64,000 nucleotides of DNA from Nipponacmea schrenckii (taxonomy: Eukaryota; Mollusca; Gastropoda; Lottiidae): assembly GCA_030562195.1 (NCBI GenBank), contig JAUJPP010000012.1, positions 11,904,001-11,968,000 of the forward strand. The letters are read 5' to 3'. The position numbers and the translations under genes are program-made. Numbering within the stretch: position 1 is the first letter of the stretch; every line of letters starts with the position of its first letter. The notes beneath the pieces were generated by a model that was given only the letters and a program-made list of their open reading frames with translations, did no database searches and was not told the origin of the DNA. Shown here one piece after another: positions 33,651-45,224 of this stretch.

Positions 33651-36600
33651 GTAAGTATTATTTAGTAAAGGGTCGTTTTGTTTTATATTTACTCTTAAAT
33701 CATTCTTTATGTAAAATATGAACCCCGAAAACCAAGCCTTAATGTTTTAAACGCCAAAACTAATTTAAGAGTGTATTATAAATAAAGCATATTATGGAAA
33801 GGTGTAACTTTTGTTCATTTGTTAACTGACCCTTTTAAGTTTTAAAAACGTCGAGATATTAAAATTATATGTTTAAATGACGTTAATGGTTTTCATTTTT
33901 AAGTAAACAATTATTATATTTCTTTCCATGTCAACACAATTGGAGGAAAACAGGAAGACTACAAAGAAGATCCAGTGGATAATTCAAGCAAAAAATTTAG
34001 AAAAGAATTAGAATACACAGAATAATGAACAACAAACATCAAATGGGAATTGTAAGTGTTGTTTTGTTTTAATTCTTTGAGGAATTTACTAATGGGATTA
34101 AAATGTCCTTTTCTGTTGCTTTTTTTTAAAGCAATATAATCTTATTGTTTTGAAGAGACATTGAAGCTTTACTATGGCCGACATACATCAGAATTTGAAA
34201 AGCATATTTTTATATCCATTGATTTTAATTTCCAATTCCAGATGGAAACGACCTTATCTACATTAATACCAACCAACTGTTTTTAGCAAAGATCTTTTGA
34301 ACGTAAAATATATCATCTGACAAAATACAATTCTAGAAAGTAAACAGAATTCCAGAACGTAGAGAACTAGAGTCAGGTAAGAATTGATATTCTTTAATTT
34401 TTAAATAATAACACAATATACATATTCCAATACCAATAAATTGATTTGATACTGAATTTTTCAGTATTATCAGTCATTGATAAAACATTATACACTCATA
34501 TCAGTACTGTAAAAATTGCACTAAAAATCATTATACAATATACTTTGCCAAGTTCTATTGTACATGGTAACACAAATAATGCTAATGCACACTAACTACA
34601 TCCAGACAGACAGGAACGTATTTGTGGTACTACTACTACTGCCTGCTAGGCAGAAAATAAGGCATATTTTGATATGTCCACCTTTTCCTTCTTTTAGCTT
34701 TTTATCTTCTTAAGAAGAACGTTTGTTTTGTAGCTTCCATGATTATTATTATAATTTATTGCCTACGTAACCTACACAATTTTATTCTGTTTGTCATAAT
34801 CAACAGGTCGCGTATTTTAATAACTAAAAGTAGTTGTATTATAGCACTACCTCTTGTCTGTAAGACATCTAAGATATAAGTTTACAAAACTAGTTTCAGA
34901 GTAGTTTTCTTCCATTTCCAGATTCTCAGTTAATACCATAGTTTTCTATGTAACTAACATAGCTTTAGAAGTAAATACCATAGTTTTGCTTGTTAATACC
35001 ATAGTTTTGTATCATAGTTTATCAGCTGAAACTATCGTTTCTAGGTTGACTTCTTAGTTTCTCAGTTGTTACCATAGTTTCAAGAATTTCCGTTTTGAAT
35101 CAGTTGAAATTAAATTTTTATTCGAAGTTATTTCATGTAATTTTCGTATAAAGGTTCTAAATTTAGCTCTTAAATAATGGTTTCTAGAAATTAGTAACGA
35201 GTAACTCCGGGCTTGTTGCTTTTAAAATGGACTAGGTTGGTGAATTCTTATAGTTTTGTTCTGGAAAATATATTAAAATTAATAACTTTTGGTGCGTTGT
35301 TTTTAAAATAGACTGGTTTGGTAGATGTCTCTTTTCTGTGTAAAACATTGAAGGGCGTTCTTTTTATGTCGTAAGCCGAATTATTTCTTAGACTCAAATT
35401 TATGAAAACTTCACATCAAAATCTAGCCAAATGTGTCCCTGAACATATTTAAAATTTGTAACTTAAAAAATCCAATAGTTAATTTAATTAATTTTGATCA
35501 AGTAGATACAATTAAGTAGGATTTGTAACAAATATTTTTTTAAAATTACCCCTTTTAATTTAGCTTGTACTTACGAAATATTTTTTGCATTCTGTCGTCC
35601 CAGTGATAGAATGGAATGAAAATAAAGAGGATAGTTTATATTTTACAATAGTAGAAATTGAGATACAACAGAGTTTTTCCTTTGATTTCCAACATATAAC
35701 AAAGGTTTTTATTTTGTCTTGAAGAATTTCAATTTATTCCAGGTTTAAAAAGAGATTTTATGTTATTGAGCTGACTGTTTCTAAGAATCATACTTTTAGA
35801 ACTGAATAGGTTTAGATGTAGTTGACGTTTAGCTTTAGGAGAAAGTATTGCACAATCCTAATTTAATCACAATTAAAAAAAAACTGATTAATTAGCATCA
35901 TTGCTGATAAACTAAGATTTAAAAATAAATGTAACCAAAAATATACATTTGATTATTGATCACGAAGGGAAGAAAGTAGATTTTGGTTGAGATTAAACCA
36001 GGCAGGTGTGTGGACTAGGTCTTAGTCTACGATATCTAGGACAGTCTACAAGGATCATAAAATAACAGTAAAGAAGCCCAAAGAGGCATAGGAGCTAAGT
36101 CAACGAGCTCCGGATCTTGGTATCTAAAGATGGTCAATAAGACCTCTTGGCCTTGATCTTTGTAGTTAGCAACATCATCTATTGCTAGTAAGCAATTGGT
36201 TCTACTACCAAGGACTTGGTCCTAAAAGCTGAACATCACCCTAAAAGTTCTGCCTTTAACGCAGTCCAGAAAGCTGAGCTACTTCAAATCCTAGTTGACC
36301 CCATCTAATCCCTCTGTATTCGTGTTCGAAATGAAAATTATAATCACCAAGTTGTTATTAGAAGTCCTTTTCTAAATTTCCAGAATAAAATAGACAGGAC
36401 TGGCAACTTGGTTTATATCTTGAATGTCATCCCTTCATTTGGTTACAAATTATCTTTCAAAATGTATCATTTAGTTTGGCGGTTTGAACAATAAATGCTG
36501 TTAGTGTATTAAAAAAGGTTTTGTGCAATGATTCATGAAATTATACAAGTCTCTACACTTGATCATCTAGTACTTTAAAAGGTGTTTCTTAGAGAAATCT

Positions 36601-38610
36601 GGTCTCAGACACAGAAAATCCTTCTTTAAGAATTTAAATTGATTCCGTTTTACAAGACAAAGTACAAATATATTAAAAAATAAAATATTTATCTTTACCA
36701 TTGTTGTATAAAGGAACATCTGAGGACTGATTCTAGTCTGTCACAATTTCTAGCGTAAAGATACTGTCTTTCTCCTTATTTCATTCAAACACTGGTAGAA
36801 GATAGACAAATTAAGGAATGAATATGATTCCAGTTTTTTTTCTTTACATGTATTATATTTTACTACAAAAGAAATTACATTATATCGTTAAAATTTAGAT
36901 CCCCTCCTCACCATTTATTGAGATTATTGATAAGAAATAAATTTCACATGTAAACAAATGTCTAAAATCAAGGCAATAAATCAATTTATTTGTATATTTT
37001 CGGGTTATATATTTTAGATAAAAATACCCAAAAATCTAACGACTGGATTATTTTGGAACACTGGTAGAAGATAGAAAAATTAAGGAATGAATAGGATTCC
37101 AGTTTTTTTTTATCTTTACATGTATTATATTTTACAACAAAAGAAATTACATTATGTAGTTAAAATTTAGATCCCCTCCTCACCATTTATTGAGATTATT
37201 GATAAGAATTAAATTTCACATGTAAACAAATGTCTTAAATCAAGGCAATAAATAGGATCCGTATAGGATCATAAAATAACAATAAAGAAGCCCAAACGAG
37301 GCATAGGAGCTAAGTCAACAAGTATCTTAAGTCTTGGTATCTAAAGATATCTTGGACAGTCAATAACGACAAATTATTATCACAATGTTGTTATTAGATG
37401 TCCTTTTAAAAATTTTCAGAATGAAATAGAAAGGACTGACAACTTGGTTTATATCTTGAATGTCTTCCTTTCATTTGGTTACAAATTATCTTAAAATATG
37501 TATATCATTTAGATTGGCGATTAGAATAATAAATGTTGTTAAGGTACATGTAGTAACAAGGGGCTTCATGATCCATGAACTTTACATAAGTTTTTAAAAA
37601 AGTTTTGGCGTATAACAATAAATGGTAGTTAAAAGATTCAGATAAGTCCAGGGACGCATTTCTGTAGGTTTTTGGTACATGGTATTCATAAATTGAAGCA
37701 AACAATTGTTCGACCTACGAAAAAAAAAAAATATTAATTGTGAATATTGAGATTTTTACCACCTTCTTATGATGATAAATTTACAATAAACGCTCTTTAC
37801 TCAATAACATTAATAAGTTTTTGAATAATGTTAGCACTAAATCATTTACTCCTTGTTTATTAGGTAAAAGAGTTCCAGTGAATGGCATTATTATACATAT
37901 AGTTGCTATTACTTTAATTATTGTAAGTTTGCTCCACATTGATAGTCCTTAGTATATCTCAAGGCTGCATGTAAATTGAGTAGGAGGTGTTACAAGTTAC
38001 ACATGTGCGCATTAGGGTACAATTTATAAATTATGGTCAGTTTATAGTCAGGCACATTAATGTCTAATTTAAAACATTTAGACGAGGAATTTACTGTTGT
38101 TTTGATGTAGACAGATACTTTCAGTTTAGTTTTAGTGCTAATACACTGTAGACTGTTTGTGCCCGTCTGGGTTCGATTCATAATTATATTAAGTAATTTA
38201 TTTATTTGCATCGCAGTTTTTTTTAAAGTCCCGCATTTATAGGCCTATGTACACACTTCATCCGACGAAGAATAACAAGTTGACGAAAGAGCGACACATT
38301 GATTTTATAGTGCTAAAATCGTTATTTTTCTAAGATATTGTCTCTATCGTACTTTGGCCTGCATGTAAACTATTTATGTATTTCTTTTCTACTTAAAATT
38401 TCTCTTTAAAATATAAATGAACCAAATGTGAATAGACACTTGTGGGCGTATGTCACCCTGCTTCGCAAAGCTATCTTCAATTTTGGCATATAAAAAACGC
38501 ATTCGATGATTCCATTGTAGCCGGGCACTGGGCTTGATAAGGGCTTCTTCCCTGACCCAGATAAGATTACGATCTTTTTATTCAAGATATAAACAAGAAC
38601 CCTGCACAAC
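33360..38610 (-). repeat. Right arm of a large inverted duplication
   Basis: Reverse complement of 12035-18027. Differences from the left arm include no MITE at ~35175, a private ~280-bp tandem duplication (AACACTGGTAGAAGATAG at ~36787 and again at ~37068), and a ~45-bp insertion at ~38540-38585. On the minus strand the outer end near 38466 reads AAGATAGCTTTGCGAAGC then ACATACGCCCAC, like a Helentron-type left end. The DIRS-like element begins ~48 bp beyond this arm. Confidence 0.85.
33933..34025 (+). CDS. Possible last exon, acidic/basic tail
   Basis: An open segment ends EDYKEDPVDNSSKKFRKELE then YTE and TAA. The left arm keeps the same frame, length and stop with three or four replacements (minus strand, ~17370-17460), which suggests it once coded. 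No good acceptor is visible, so linkage to the exon at 33354 is unproven. Confidence 0.3.
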   Translation, partial: NTIGGKQEDYKEDPVDNSSKKFRKELEYTE

Positions 38611-38657
38611 AATAAAAAATTGCTATACTGAAACTGCTTTATTTAATTAACGCCTAT

Positions 38658-38725
38658 TTCTGTCATACTGTATGACGTAAGCTTCGAGGTCACGTGAGAT
38701 GCGCGCGCTGCTATGATAGATCATT
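38658..38725 (+). repeat. Left inverted terminal repeat of the DIRS-like element
   Basis: Starts TTCTGTCATACTGTATGACG and runs to CTATGATAGATCATT. The inner half (GCGCGCGCTGCTATGATAGA) is identical in inverted form at 45435-45467. The outer half differs from the right end (AAGCTTCGAGGTCACGTG vs GGCTGAGAGGTCATGTG). Confidence 0.85.
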
Positions 38726-38866
38726 AGCGTGTCTGCTTTGGTAGAGAACAGACGTGTTTTCTATCTGATAGAAATCTTGAACCATAATTGGTTTTAATAC
38801 ACATCACTTAGTGATAATCTTGATAGCTTGTGTAATCACAAGTCTTCTTTTATCGCCGTAATCATA

Positions 38867-40285
38867 ATGGCTGAAGCTGTGTTAAAAGCAAATAAGCTGA
38901 ATGTGACGAGTTCTCCGTCATCAGCTTCTAAGAACGAAAACCCAGCGCTTCAAGTACCGGTATCATCGAATGATAAAAGGAAGTCTACTGGCAAAATTGC
39001 AAATGGATCTAAAAGTAAAGTTAAAAATTCCAGTAATAATATTGGAAGTGAAACTCGTAAGTCAGCTGAGACTGACGAGAGATCAGGCAGTTCTAGAAGC
39101 TTGCCGATGGGAGAAATCCCGAATGCAAGAAAAGAGGAAATAGACTCTTTGCGTGAAGAAATGACTCGAATGAGCGAAAATCATGAACAATCATTCGCTC
39201 AGCTACAGAAATTAATAACAGACTCCATAGAAAAAGCTGTTCAAAATAGGCCTTATGACCAGAATAGATCCACTTTAAACTCTCAGTCAAAATCATCAAG
39301 AAAAAGGTCTTATCACGAGATGAGTTCGAACAGTGACACGGATTCTGATTCGTGGGCACTGACCCAAGATAAGTTAAAACAAGTGCGACCGGAAGTTGAT
39401 GTTGTTGATCAAATTAATGAGTTACTGAAAGAAGCTCAAGACGAAGTACCTTTACTCAGTAAATCTGGAGATTCAGATACTGGTGATCTTTTTGAAGATA
39501 AATTGGTAGAAGAATACGTCTTCACAGATAAGACTGGTAAAGATATAAATCCTAAACTGGTTAAAATCATAAATCAATTCTTTTCTGGCAAAATGCCAGA
39601 TGATAAAGTAGCTGAGATACTGGGAAAATATACCAGACCTGGTAACTTGGAAGTGCACCACCAGAAAATCAATACAGAGATTTGGTCAAATCTAAAATCA
39701 GCTACCAGAACCAGAGATGTTAGATATCAAGGTACTGGAGAAAGAATTTTGAAAAGTACTTACTGTCTAACAAGATTAGTGGATAAATTATTGGATTTGA
39801 AGAAAGGAGATAATTCTCATTCAATTGACTGGCCTGAACTCATAAAATTAGGTATGGATGGCCTTTCGATTTTAGGACTTGCTTTACAAGACTTGAACCA
39901 AAATCGCAGAGAAGGGATGAAAAGTGATTTGAATTTTAGATTCAGACAATTATGTAACAAATCCAACAATTCTGATGTTGGTACATCAACTTTATTGTTT
40001 GGAGATGATTTGGGTAAAAGAATAAAAGATTTGAAGGAAACAAATCAAGTCAGTTATAATGTCTCTGGAAATCAATTCCCATCTTCATCTGCTTCAAGAT
40101 ATGGGTTTAAAGGATTCTCAAAACCTAGCAGTTTTCCAAAAGGAAAGGGTTTTTTATACCAAGGCAATGGCAGAACAAGGAAGCCACCTTATTACCACAG
40201 TCAGAATCAGTATTACAAAAAGAATTACAACCAGGGAGGCAAAGGTTATTCCAAGGGCAAAAATCATGCCACCGAAAAGAAATAG
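38867..40285 (+). CDS. DIRS ORF1, Gag-like protein
   Basis: 472 residues from ATG at 38867 (MAEAVLKANKLN). The first ~110 residues are Ser/Lys/Asn-rich and disordered-looking, followed by a short Glu-rich helix (EEIDSLREEMTRM), an acidic Ser/Asp stretch, and a conserved-looking central domain (~200-390) with NPKLVKIINQFFSGKMPDDK and LTRLVDKLLDLKKGD lines. The last ~60 residues are Gly/Tyr/Lys-rich (KGKGFLYQGNGRTRKPPYY), fit for RNA binding; there is no CCHC knuckle. Position before an RT frame and these features fit the structural protein of DIRS elements. It ends 11 nt before the RT frame. Confidence 0.8.
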   Translation: MAEAVLKANKLNVTSSPSSASKNENPALQVPVSSNDKRKSTGKIANGSKSKVKNSSNNIGSETRKSAETDERSGSSRSLPMGEIPNARKEEIDSLREEMTRMSENHEQSFAQLQKLITDSIEKAVQNRPYDQNRSTLNSQSKSSRKRSYHEMSSNSDTDSDSWALTQDKLKQVRPEVDVVDQINELLKEAQDEVPLLSKSGDSDTGDLFEDKLVEEYVFTDKTGKDINPKLVKIINQFFSGKMPDDKVAEILGKYTRPGNLEVHHQKINTEIWSNLKSATRTRDVRYQGTGERILKSTYCLTRLVDKLLDLKKGDNSHSIDWPELIKLGMDGLSILGLALQDLNQNRREGMKSDLNFRFRQLCNKSNNSDVGTSTLLFGDDLGKRIKDLKETNQVSYNVSGNQFPSSSASRYGFKGFSKPSSFPKGKGFLYQGNGRTRKPPYYHSQNQYYKKNYNQGGKGYSKGKNHATEKK

Positions 40286-40296
40286 ACTCATTTGAA

Positions 40297-42399
40297 ATGG
40301 TGAGTGAAATTTTAAATAGCTCTGAAAATATGTCATGGTCTGACTTTATAATTCACATAGAACCCTTGTTATTTGGCTTAGTTCAAAGGTTTCAAGCTGG
40401 TAGATTAAAGGACCATTTATCCTTTTGGAGAAGTTTAACTTCTGATAATTTCATACTTAGATCTATTTGTGGGATTGCAATTGAATTAAATGAGTTTCCT
40501 CATCAACATAATCCGCCAGAGCCTTATTTCTATTCTGAGGAAAAAACTAGTAAGATTAATGATGAAATTAATTTATTATTACAATTAGGGGTAATTGAAG
40601 AAACCCAAAGGGAAGTAAATCAATTTGTCTCAAACATTTTTACGAGACCCAAAAAAGATGGTTGTTGCCGTATTATCTTAGATTTAAAAGATTTTAATGA
40701 CAATGTAACATATAGGCATTTTAAAATGGATAATTTCCAAAATGCATTGAACTTGGTCAAGCCTAACTGTTACATGGCTTCAATAGATTGGAAGCTGGCT
40801 TATTATTCTTGTCCTGTAAAATATTCTGACAGAAAATTTTTGACATTTCAATGGAATGATAAATTGTTTCATTTCAATGTTTTACCAAATGGTTTGGCCT
40901 CAGCCCCCCGTTTGTTCACTAAAATTACTAAAGTATTTTTCTCAGAATTAAGGAAACTAGGTCATCTTAATTCGTCATTCATAGATGACTGTCTCCTGAT
41001 CGGAGATGATATTGAAGACTGTAGGTCTAATGTGCGGGACACTGTGCTGTATTCCATTAAAGCTGGTTTTGTTGTTCATCCTGATAAATCAGTATTTGAA
41101 CCTACTCAAATAATTGTATATTTAGGTTTCATAATAAACTCAAAGGATATGACTGTTACCTTAACAAAAGAGAAAAAAGAGAAAATAATAAATGCTTGTT
41201 CTAATATCTTATCTTTAAAAATAGTTTCTTTAAGACAATTAGCTCAAGTTGTAGGTCTAATGGTAGCTGCTTTTCCGGCAGTTCAAAATGCAGAAATTTT
41301 TTATCGAGAATGTGATAATTTTAAGAACGAATCTCTGAAAATTCATAGTGGTAATTTTGAAAGAAAAGTCTATTTACCTGAAATTTGTAGAGCTGATTTG
41401 TCTTGGTGGATAATGAATATCCCAAACTCTAGCAAGTCAATTGTGATGGCAAAGCCTTCTTTGATTTTAAAATCTGATGCCTCTAAAAAAGGGTGGGGGG
41501 GCGTGTGTGATAACTTAAAACTAAGTACTGGGGGAATGTTCACTCCAGATGAAAAATTAAAACACATAAATCAGTTGGAACTATTGGCTGCAAAATATAC
41601 CTTGATGTCTTTTTGTAAAAATTTAAGAAATATGACTATACAAATGTTAATAGATAATACAACTGCTGTTAGTTACATAAATAAGAAAGGTGGTAAAATA
41701 GCAAGTTGTAACAGAATAGCCAGAGAAATTTTCTTATGGGCAATAGAAAGAAATTTAATTATTGTTGCAACTCATTTACCAGGTGTTGAAAATATTGAAG
41801 CTGATGCTGAAAGTAGACATTTGCGTGATAACTCTGAGTGGAATTTATGCTCTGATATTTTCCATAAAATCTTTCAAATTTGGGAAATTCCTAAAATAGA
41901 TCTGTTTGCTACTAGAATAAATTCCAAGCTTGAAAAATTTTACTCATTAAGACCTGATCCTAATGCATTGGCCATTGATGCTTTTTCACAAAACTGGAAT
42001 GAAGAATTCTATGGGTTTCCACCATTTTGTCTTTTGGGAAGAACTCTCCAGAAAATTGAGTTTGAGCAAAGCACTGGGGTATTGATTATACCATATTGGT
42101 ATACCCAATATTGGTTTCCTAAAGTTGTCAGATTATTAATAGATTTTCCATTTCTTTTGCCTAGCACAGATATGATATTAACACATCCAGTGAGAAAAGT
42201 GACAGAATTGCCCAAAATGAGGCTTTTGGCAGTAAGAATATCTGGTCTATCGACAAAACAGGAACTTTTTCAGAAAAAGCTCAACAAATTATCGAATGCT
42301 CATGGAGAGAATCTACAAGATCCCAATATAACAGCTACATTACACAATGGTTCAGGTATACTACTAAAAGGAAAGTGGATCCCTTTTCGCCTCCTGTGA
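40297..42399 (+). CDS. DIRS ORF2: reverse transcriptase, RNase H, DAM-like domain
   Basis: 700 residues, intact. RT (~100-290): FTRPKKDGCCRIILDLKDFN, the catalytic Asp in ASIDWKLAYY, PNGLASAPRLF, then FIDDCLLIGDD, where FIDD replaces the common YxDD. Next YLGFIIN and the RNase H domain (~385-510): DASKKGWGG, NQLELLAAKY, LIDNTTAVSY and ADAESRH supply the acidic residues. From ~525 to 620 follows the line IDLFATRINSK, DAFSQNW, FYGFPPFCLLG and IIPYWYTQYWFP, typical of DIRS elements and related to adenine methyltransferase-like (DAM) sequences; activity is untested. The last ~78 codons overlap the YR frame. Makes cDNA from the element's RNA. Confidence 0.92.
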   Translation: MVSEILNSSENMSWSDFIIHIEPLLFGLVQRFQAGRLKDHLSFWRSLTSDNFILRSICGIAIELNEFPHQHNPPEPYFYSEEKTSKINDEINLLLQLGVIEETQREVNQFVSNIFTRPKKDGCCRIILDLKDFNDNVTYRHFKMDNFQNALNLVKPNCYMASIDWKLAYYSCPVKYSDRKFLTFQWNDKLFHFNVLPNGLASAPRLFTKITKVFFSELRKLGHLNSSFIDDCLLIGDDIEDCRSNVRDTVLYSIKAGFVVHPDKSVFEPTQIIVYLGFIINSKDMTVTLTKEKKEKIINACSNILSLKIVSLRQLAQVVGLMVAAFPAVQNAEIFYRECDNFKNESLKIHSGNFERKVYLPEICRADLSWWIMNIPNSSKSIVMAKPSLILKSDASKKGWGGVCDNLKLSTGGMFTPDEKLKHINQLELLAAKYTLMSFCKNLRNMTIQMLIDNTTAVSYINKKGGKIASCNRIAREIFLWAIERNLIIVATHLPGVENIEADAESRHLRDNSEWNLCSDIFHKIFQIWEIPKIDLFATRINSKLEKFYSLRPDPNALAIDAFSQNWNEEFYGFPPFCLLGRTLQKIEFEQSTGVLIIPYWYTQYWFPKVVRLLIDFPFLLPSTDMILTHPVRKVTELPKMRLLAVRISGLSTKQELFQKKLNKLSNAHGENLQDPNITATLHNGSGILLKGKWIPFRLL

Positions 42400-43169
42400 G
42401 TGAAGTGATAAATTTCTTAGCTGAATTATATGATTTAAATCTGGGATATAGTGCTTTAAATTCTGCCAGGTGTGCCTTATCTACAATTATATTTGTGGAC
42501 AATCAACCGGTTGGTAAATTGCCAATTGTGAAAAGATTCATTCGAGGTGTTTTCAATTTAAGACCTTCATTACCCAAAAATCAAGTGATATGGGATGCTA
42601 ACCTTGTTTTATTATATTTAAAGAAACTTTCTCCAGTTTGTAAATTGTCATTAAAATTGTTGGCTTATAAGTTATTGGCTTTATTAGCACTATTATCTGG
42701 ACAGCGAGTTCAGACTTTACATTCATTAGACATAAGAAACATTACTGTTAATTCATCTGGATTAAGAATAAGGATTGGTGATATTATTAAACAAACTAGA
42801 CCAGGTGTACATCAGAAAGAATTATTTATTGAAAGTTATGCACCTGATAGACGACTTTGTATACATACTGTTTATGTTGAATATTTAAATAGAAGTGCTT
42901 CATTAAGATGTGACAATAAGTTATTTATAAGTTATATTTCACCATATAAAGGTGTTTCAAAGGCCACTTTAGCCAGATGGTTGAAACATGTTTTGCAAAT
43001 GTCTGGAGTAGACACTTCAGTTTTTACACCTCATTCATTCAGATCTGCTTCTTGTTCTTCTGCCAAGAGAAATAAAGTTCCTATTGACACCATTCTCAAC
43101 ACTGCAGGTTGGTCAAAACATACAACTTTTCAAAAGTATTATGATAAGATAGCTTGCCAGGCAAGGTAA
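42165..43169 (+). CDS. DIRS tyrosine recombinase (YR), overlapping ORF2, no ATG
   Basis: The frame is open from 42165 (after a TAG) to 43169 and overlaps ORF2 by 235 nt in the -1 frame. Its start lacks any usable ATG: the homologous N-terminal line (IIECSWRESTRSQYNSYITQ) lies inside the overlap, so translation probably needs frameshifting or another non-standard start. Catalytic set: Arg in LLSGQRVQTL (~42700), HSFR (~43033), Trp in TAGWSKHTTF, and Tyr in KYYDK (~43135). It joins circular cDNA to the genome. The last codons, IACQAR and the stop, come from the Helentron-like element inserted at ~43148. Beyond that insert the native frame stays open about 30 codons to TGA at 44775-44777, so the original protein was longer. 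Confidence 0.88.
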   Translation, partial: HRYDINTSSEKSDRIAQNEAFGSKNIWSIDKTGTFSEKAQQIIECSWRESTRSQYNSYITQWFRYTTKRKVDPFSPPVSEVINFLAELYDLNLGYSALNSARCALSTIIFVDNQPVGKLPIVKRFIRGVFNLRPSLPKNQVIWDANLVLLYLKKLSPVCKLSLKLLAYKLLALLALLSGQRVQTLHSLDIRNITVNSSGLRIRIGDIIKQTRPGVHQKELFIESYAPDRRLCIHTVYVEYLNRSASLRCDNKLFISYISPYKGVSKATLARWLKHVLQMSGVDTSVFTPHSFRSASCSSAKRNKVPIDTILNTAGWSKHTTFQKYYDKIACQAR

Positions 43170-44684
43170 CATACGCCCACTGATAGCTTTGATTGTAAAA
43201 GTAAAAGTCCAATTACAGCTGGTTCCTGATTTACAAGGAACTTGGAAGTTAACTATATTGTATTGCATTCAGAAGATCCAATAAAAACTGTAGTCTCTAC
43301 AGTGTCCACAAACAATTGTTGACAGACGGATGAGAAACAGTACATTCGAAATTCCAAGTTCCAGAATTCCAGGAATTTTTTTCAGAATCATATCAAAATC
43401 AATAGGGGTCTTCCTTGGATGTATTCCAGGAATTTTTTTCAGAATCATATCAAAATCAATAGGGGTCTTCCTTGGATGGTAATAAACAAATATACCAAGT
43501 TACAAAAAGATTCATAAAGAAATGGAGTCTCTACAGTGTCCACAAGCTTTTGTTTACAAACAGAACAATTTGAAATTCAAATCCAAGAATTCCAGGAATT
43601 TTTTTCGGAATCATACCAAAATCAATAGGGGTCTTCATTGAATGATAATAAACATGTATACCAAGTTTCAAGAAAATCCAATGAAACCTGTAGTCTCCAC
43701 AGTGTCCACAAACAATTATTGACAGACGGATGACAAACAGTACAATTCGAAATTCCAAGTCCCAGAATTCCAGGAATTTTTTTCAGAATCATATCAAAAT
43801 CAATAGGGTTCTTCCTTGGATGGTTATAAACAAATATACCAAGTTACAAAAAGATTCATAAAAAAATGGAGTCTCTACAGTGTCCACAAGCTTTTGTTTA
43901 CAAACAGAACAATTTGAAATTCAAAGTCCAAGAATTCCAGGAATTTTTTTCGAAATCATACCAAAATCGATAGGGTTCTTCCTTGAGTGATTATAAACAA
44001 GTATACCAAGTTTCAAGAAATTCCAATAAAAACTGTAGTCTCTACAGTGTCCACAAACAATTGTTGACAGACGGACCAACGGACCGACGGACCGACGGAA
44101 TTTGAAATTCAAAGTTCAAGAATTCCAGGAATTTTTTTCGGAATCATACCAAAATCGATAGGGGTCTTCGTTGAATGGTAATAAACATGTATACCAAGTT
44201 TCAAGAAGATCCAATAAAAACTGTAGTCTCTACAGTGTCCACAAACAATTGTTGACAGACGGATGAGAAACAGTACATTCGAAATTCCAAGTTCCAGAAT
44301 TCCAGGAATTTTTTTCAGAATCATATCAAAATCAATAGGGGTCTTCCTTGGATGGTAATAAACAAATATACCAAGTTACAAAAAGATTCATAAAGAAATG
44401 GAGTCTCTACAGTGTCCACAAGCTTTTGTTTACAAACAGAACAATTTGAAATTCAAAGTCCAAGAATTCCAGGAATTTTTTTCGAAATCATACCAAAATC
44501 GATAGGGTTCTTCCTTGAGTGATTATAAACAAGTATACCAAGTTTCAAGAAATTCCAATAAAAACTGTAGTCTCTACAGTGTCCACAAACAATTGTTGAC
44601 AGACGGACCGACGGACCAACGGACCAACGGACCGACGGACAGGGGCGACAACAATATACGTCCACATTTCTATGTGGGCGTATA
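43148..44684 (+). mobile_element. Helentron-like element (core type 3) inside the DIRS YR gene
   Basis: Left end GATAGCTTGCCAGGCAAGGT and CATACGCCCACTG; right end ACGTCCACATTTCTATGTGG plus GCGTATA, a hairpin. The core is eight units of ~166-188 bp (first short) with TTCCAGGAATTTTTTTC, CAATAGGGGTCTTCCTTG and TCTCTACAGTGTCCACAA, plus GACG tracts at ~44067-44098 and ~44600-44640. Core sequence differs from types 1 and 2 while the ends agree. It interrupts the last part of the YR frame after the catalytic Tyr, so it postdates the DIRS insertion. Confidence 0.8.
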
Positions 44685-45224
44685 AAAACTATTAATGATT
44701 TTGGGATTTTTGGTGAGAAAATTTTGAACAATTTGCAGAAATTTTCCAATGTAATCACAAGCAGTGATACTGAGTGATGTTTTGTAGAAGTTTAATAGTG
44801 TCATTCATATCTTTTATTATTTAATTTTTTATGTATAGGTTTAAGTTTATCTAATTATGTATGTTAATTGCAAGAAGTAGCAATGATAGATTTTTATTTT
44901 ATATCACATCAACTTTGTGTTAAGTATTGATAGATCAAGAAATTGATCAAATTGCATAATATAGAAAATGTTATTTGTAGTATTTCATAGATTATGATCA
45001 TTATAAGCCTGATATCAGTATATGTCATGTTGTTTGGTACTTTTGTAGTTGAATATGTAGAATGGTTTTTTGTATTTCATTGTTTATTTTGATCGCAAAC
45101 ATTTAACTAAGAGTATAGTTTTTATAGATTTATTTTTCTGTTAATTGCAATTAAAATGTTGTTTTTTGAACCAGGTTTTTTATTGTTTGCATTTGCTTTT
45201 TATTGAATAATGACAACTTTGAAG
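44685..45224 (+). other. DIRS 3' non-coding region
   Basis: After the native YR stop at 44775-44777 come ~450 bp of AT-rich sequence without open frames, up to the internal complementary region. Confidence 0.6.
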
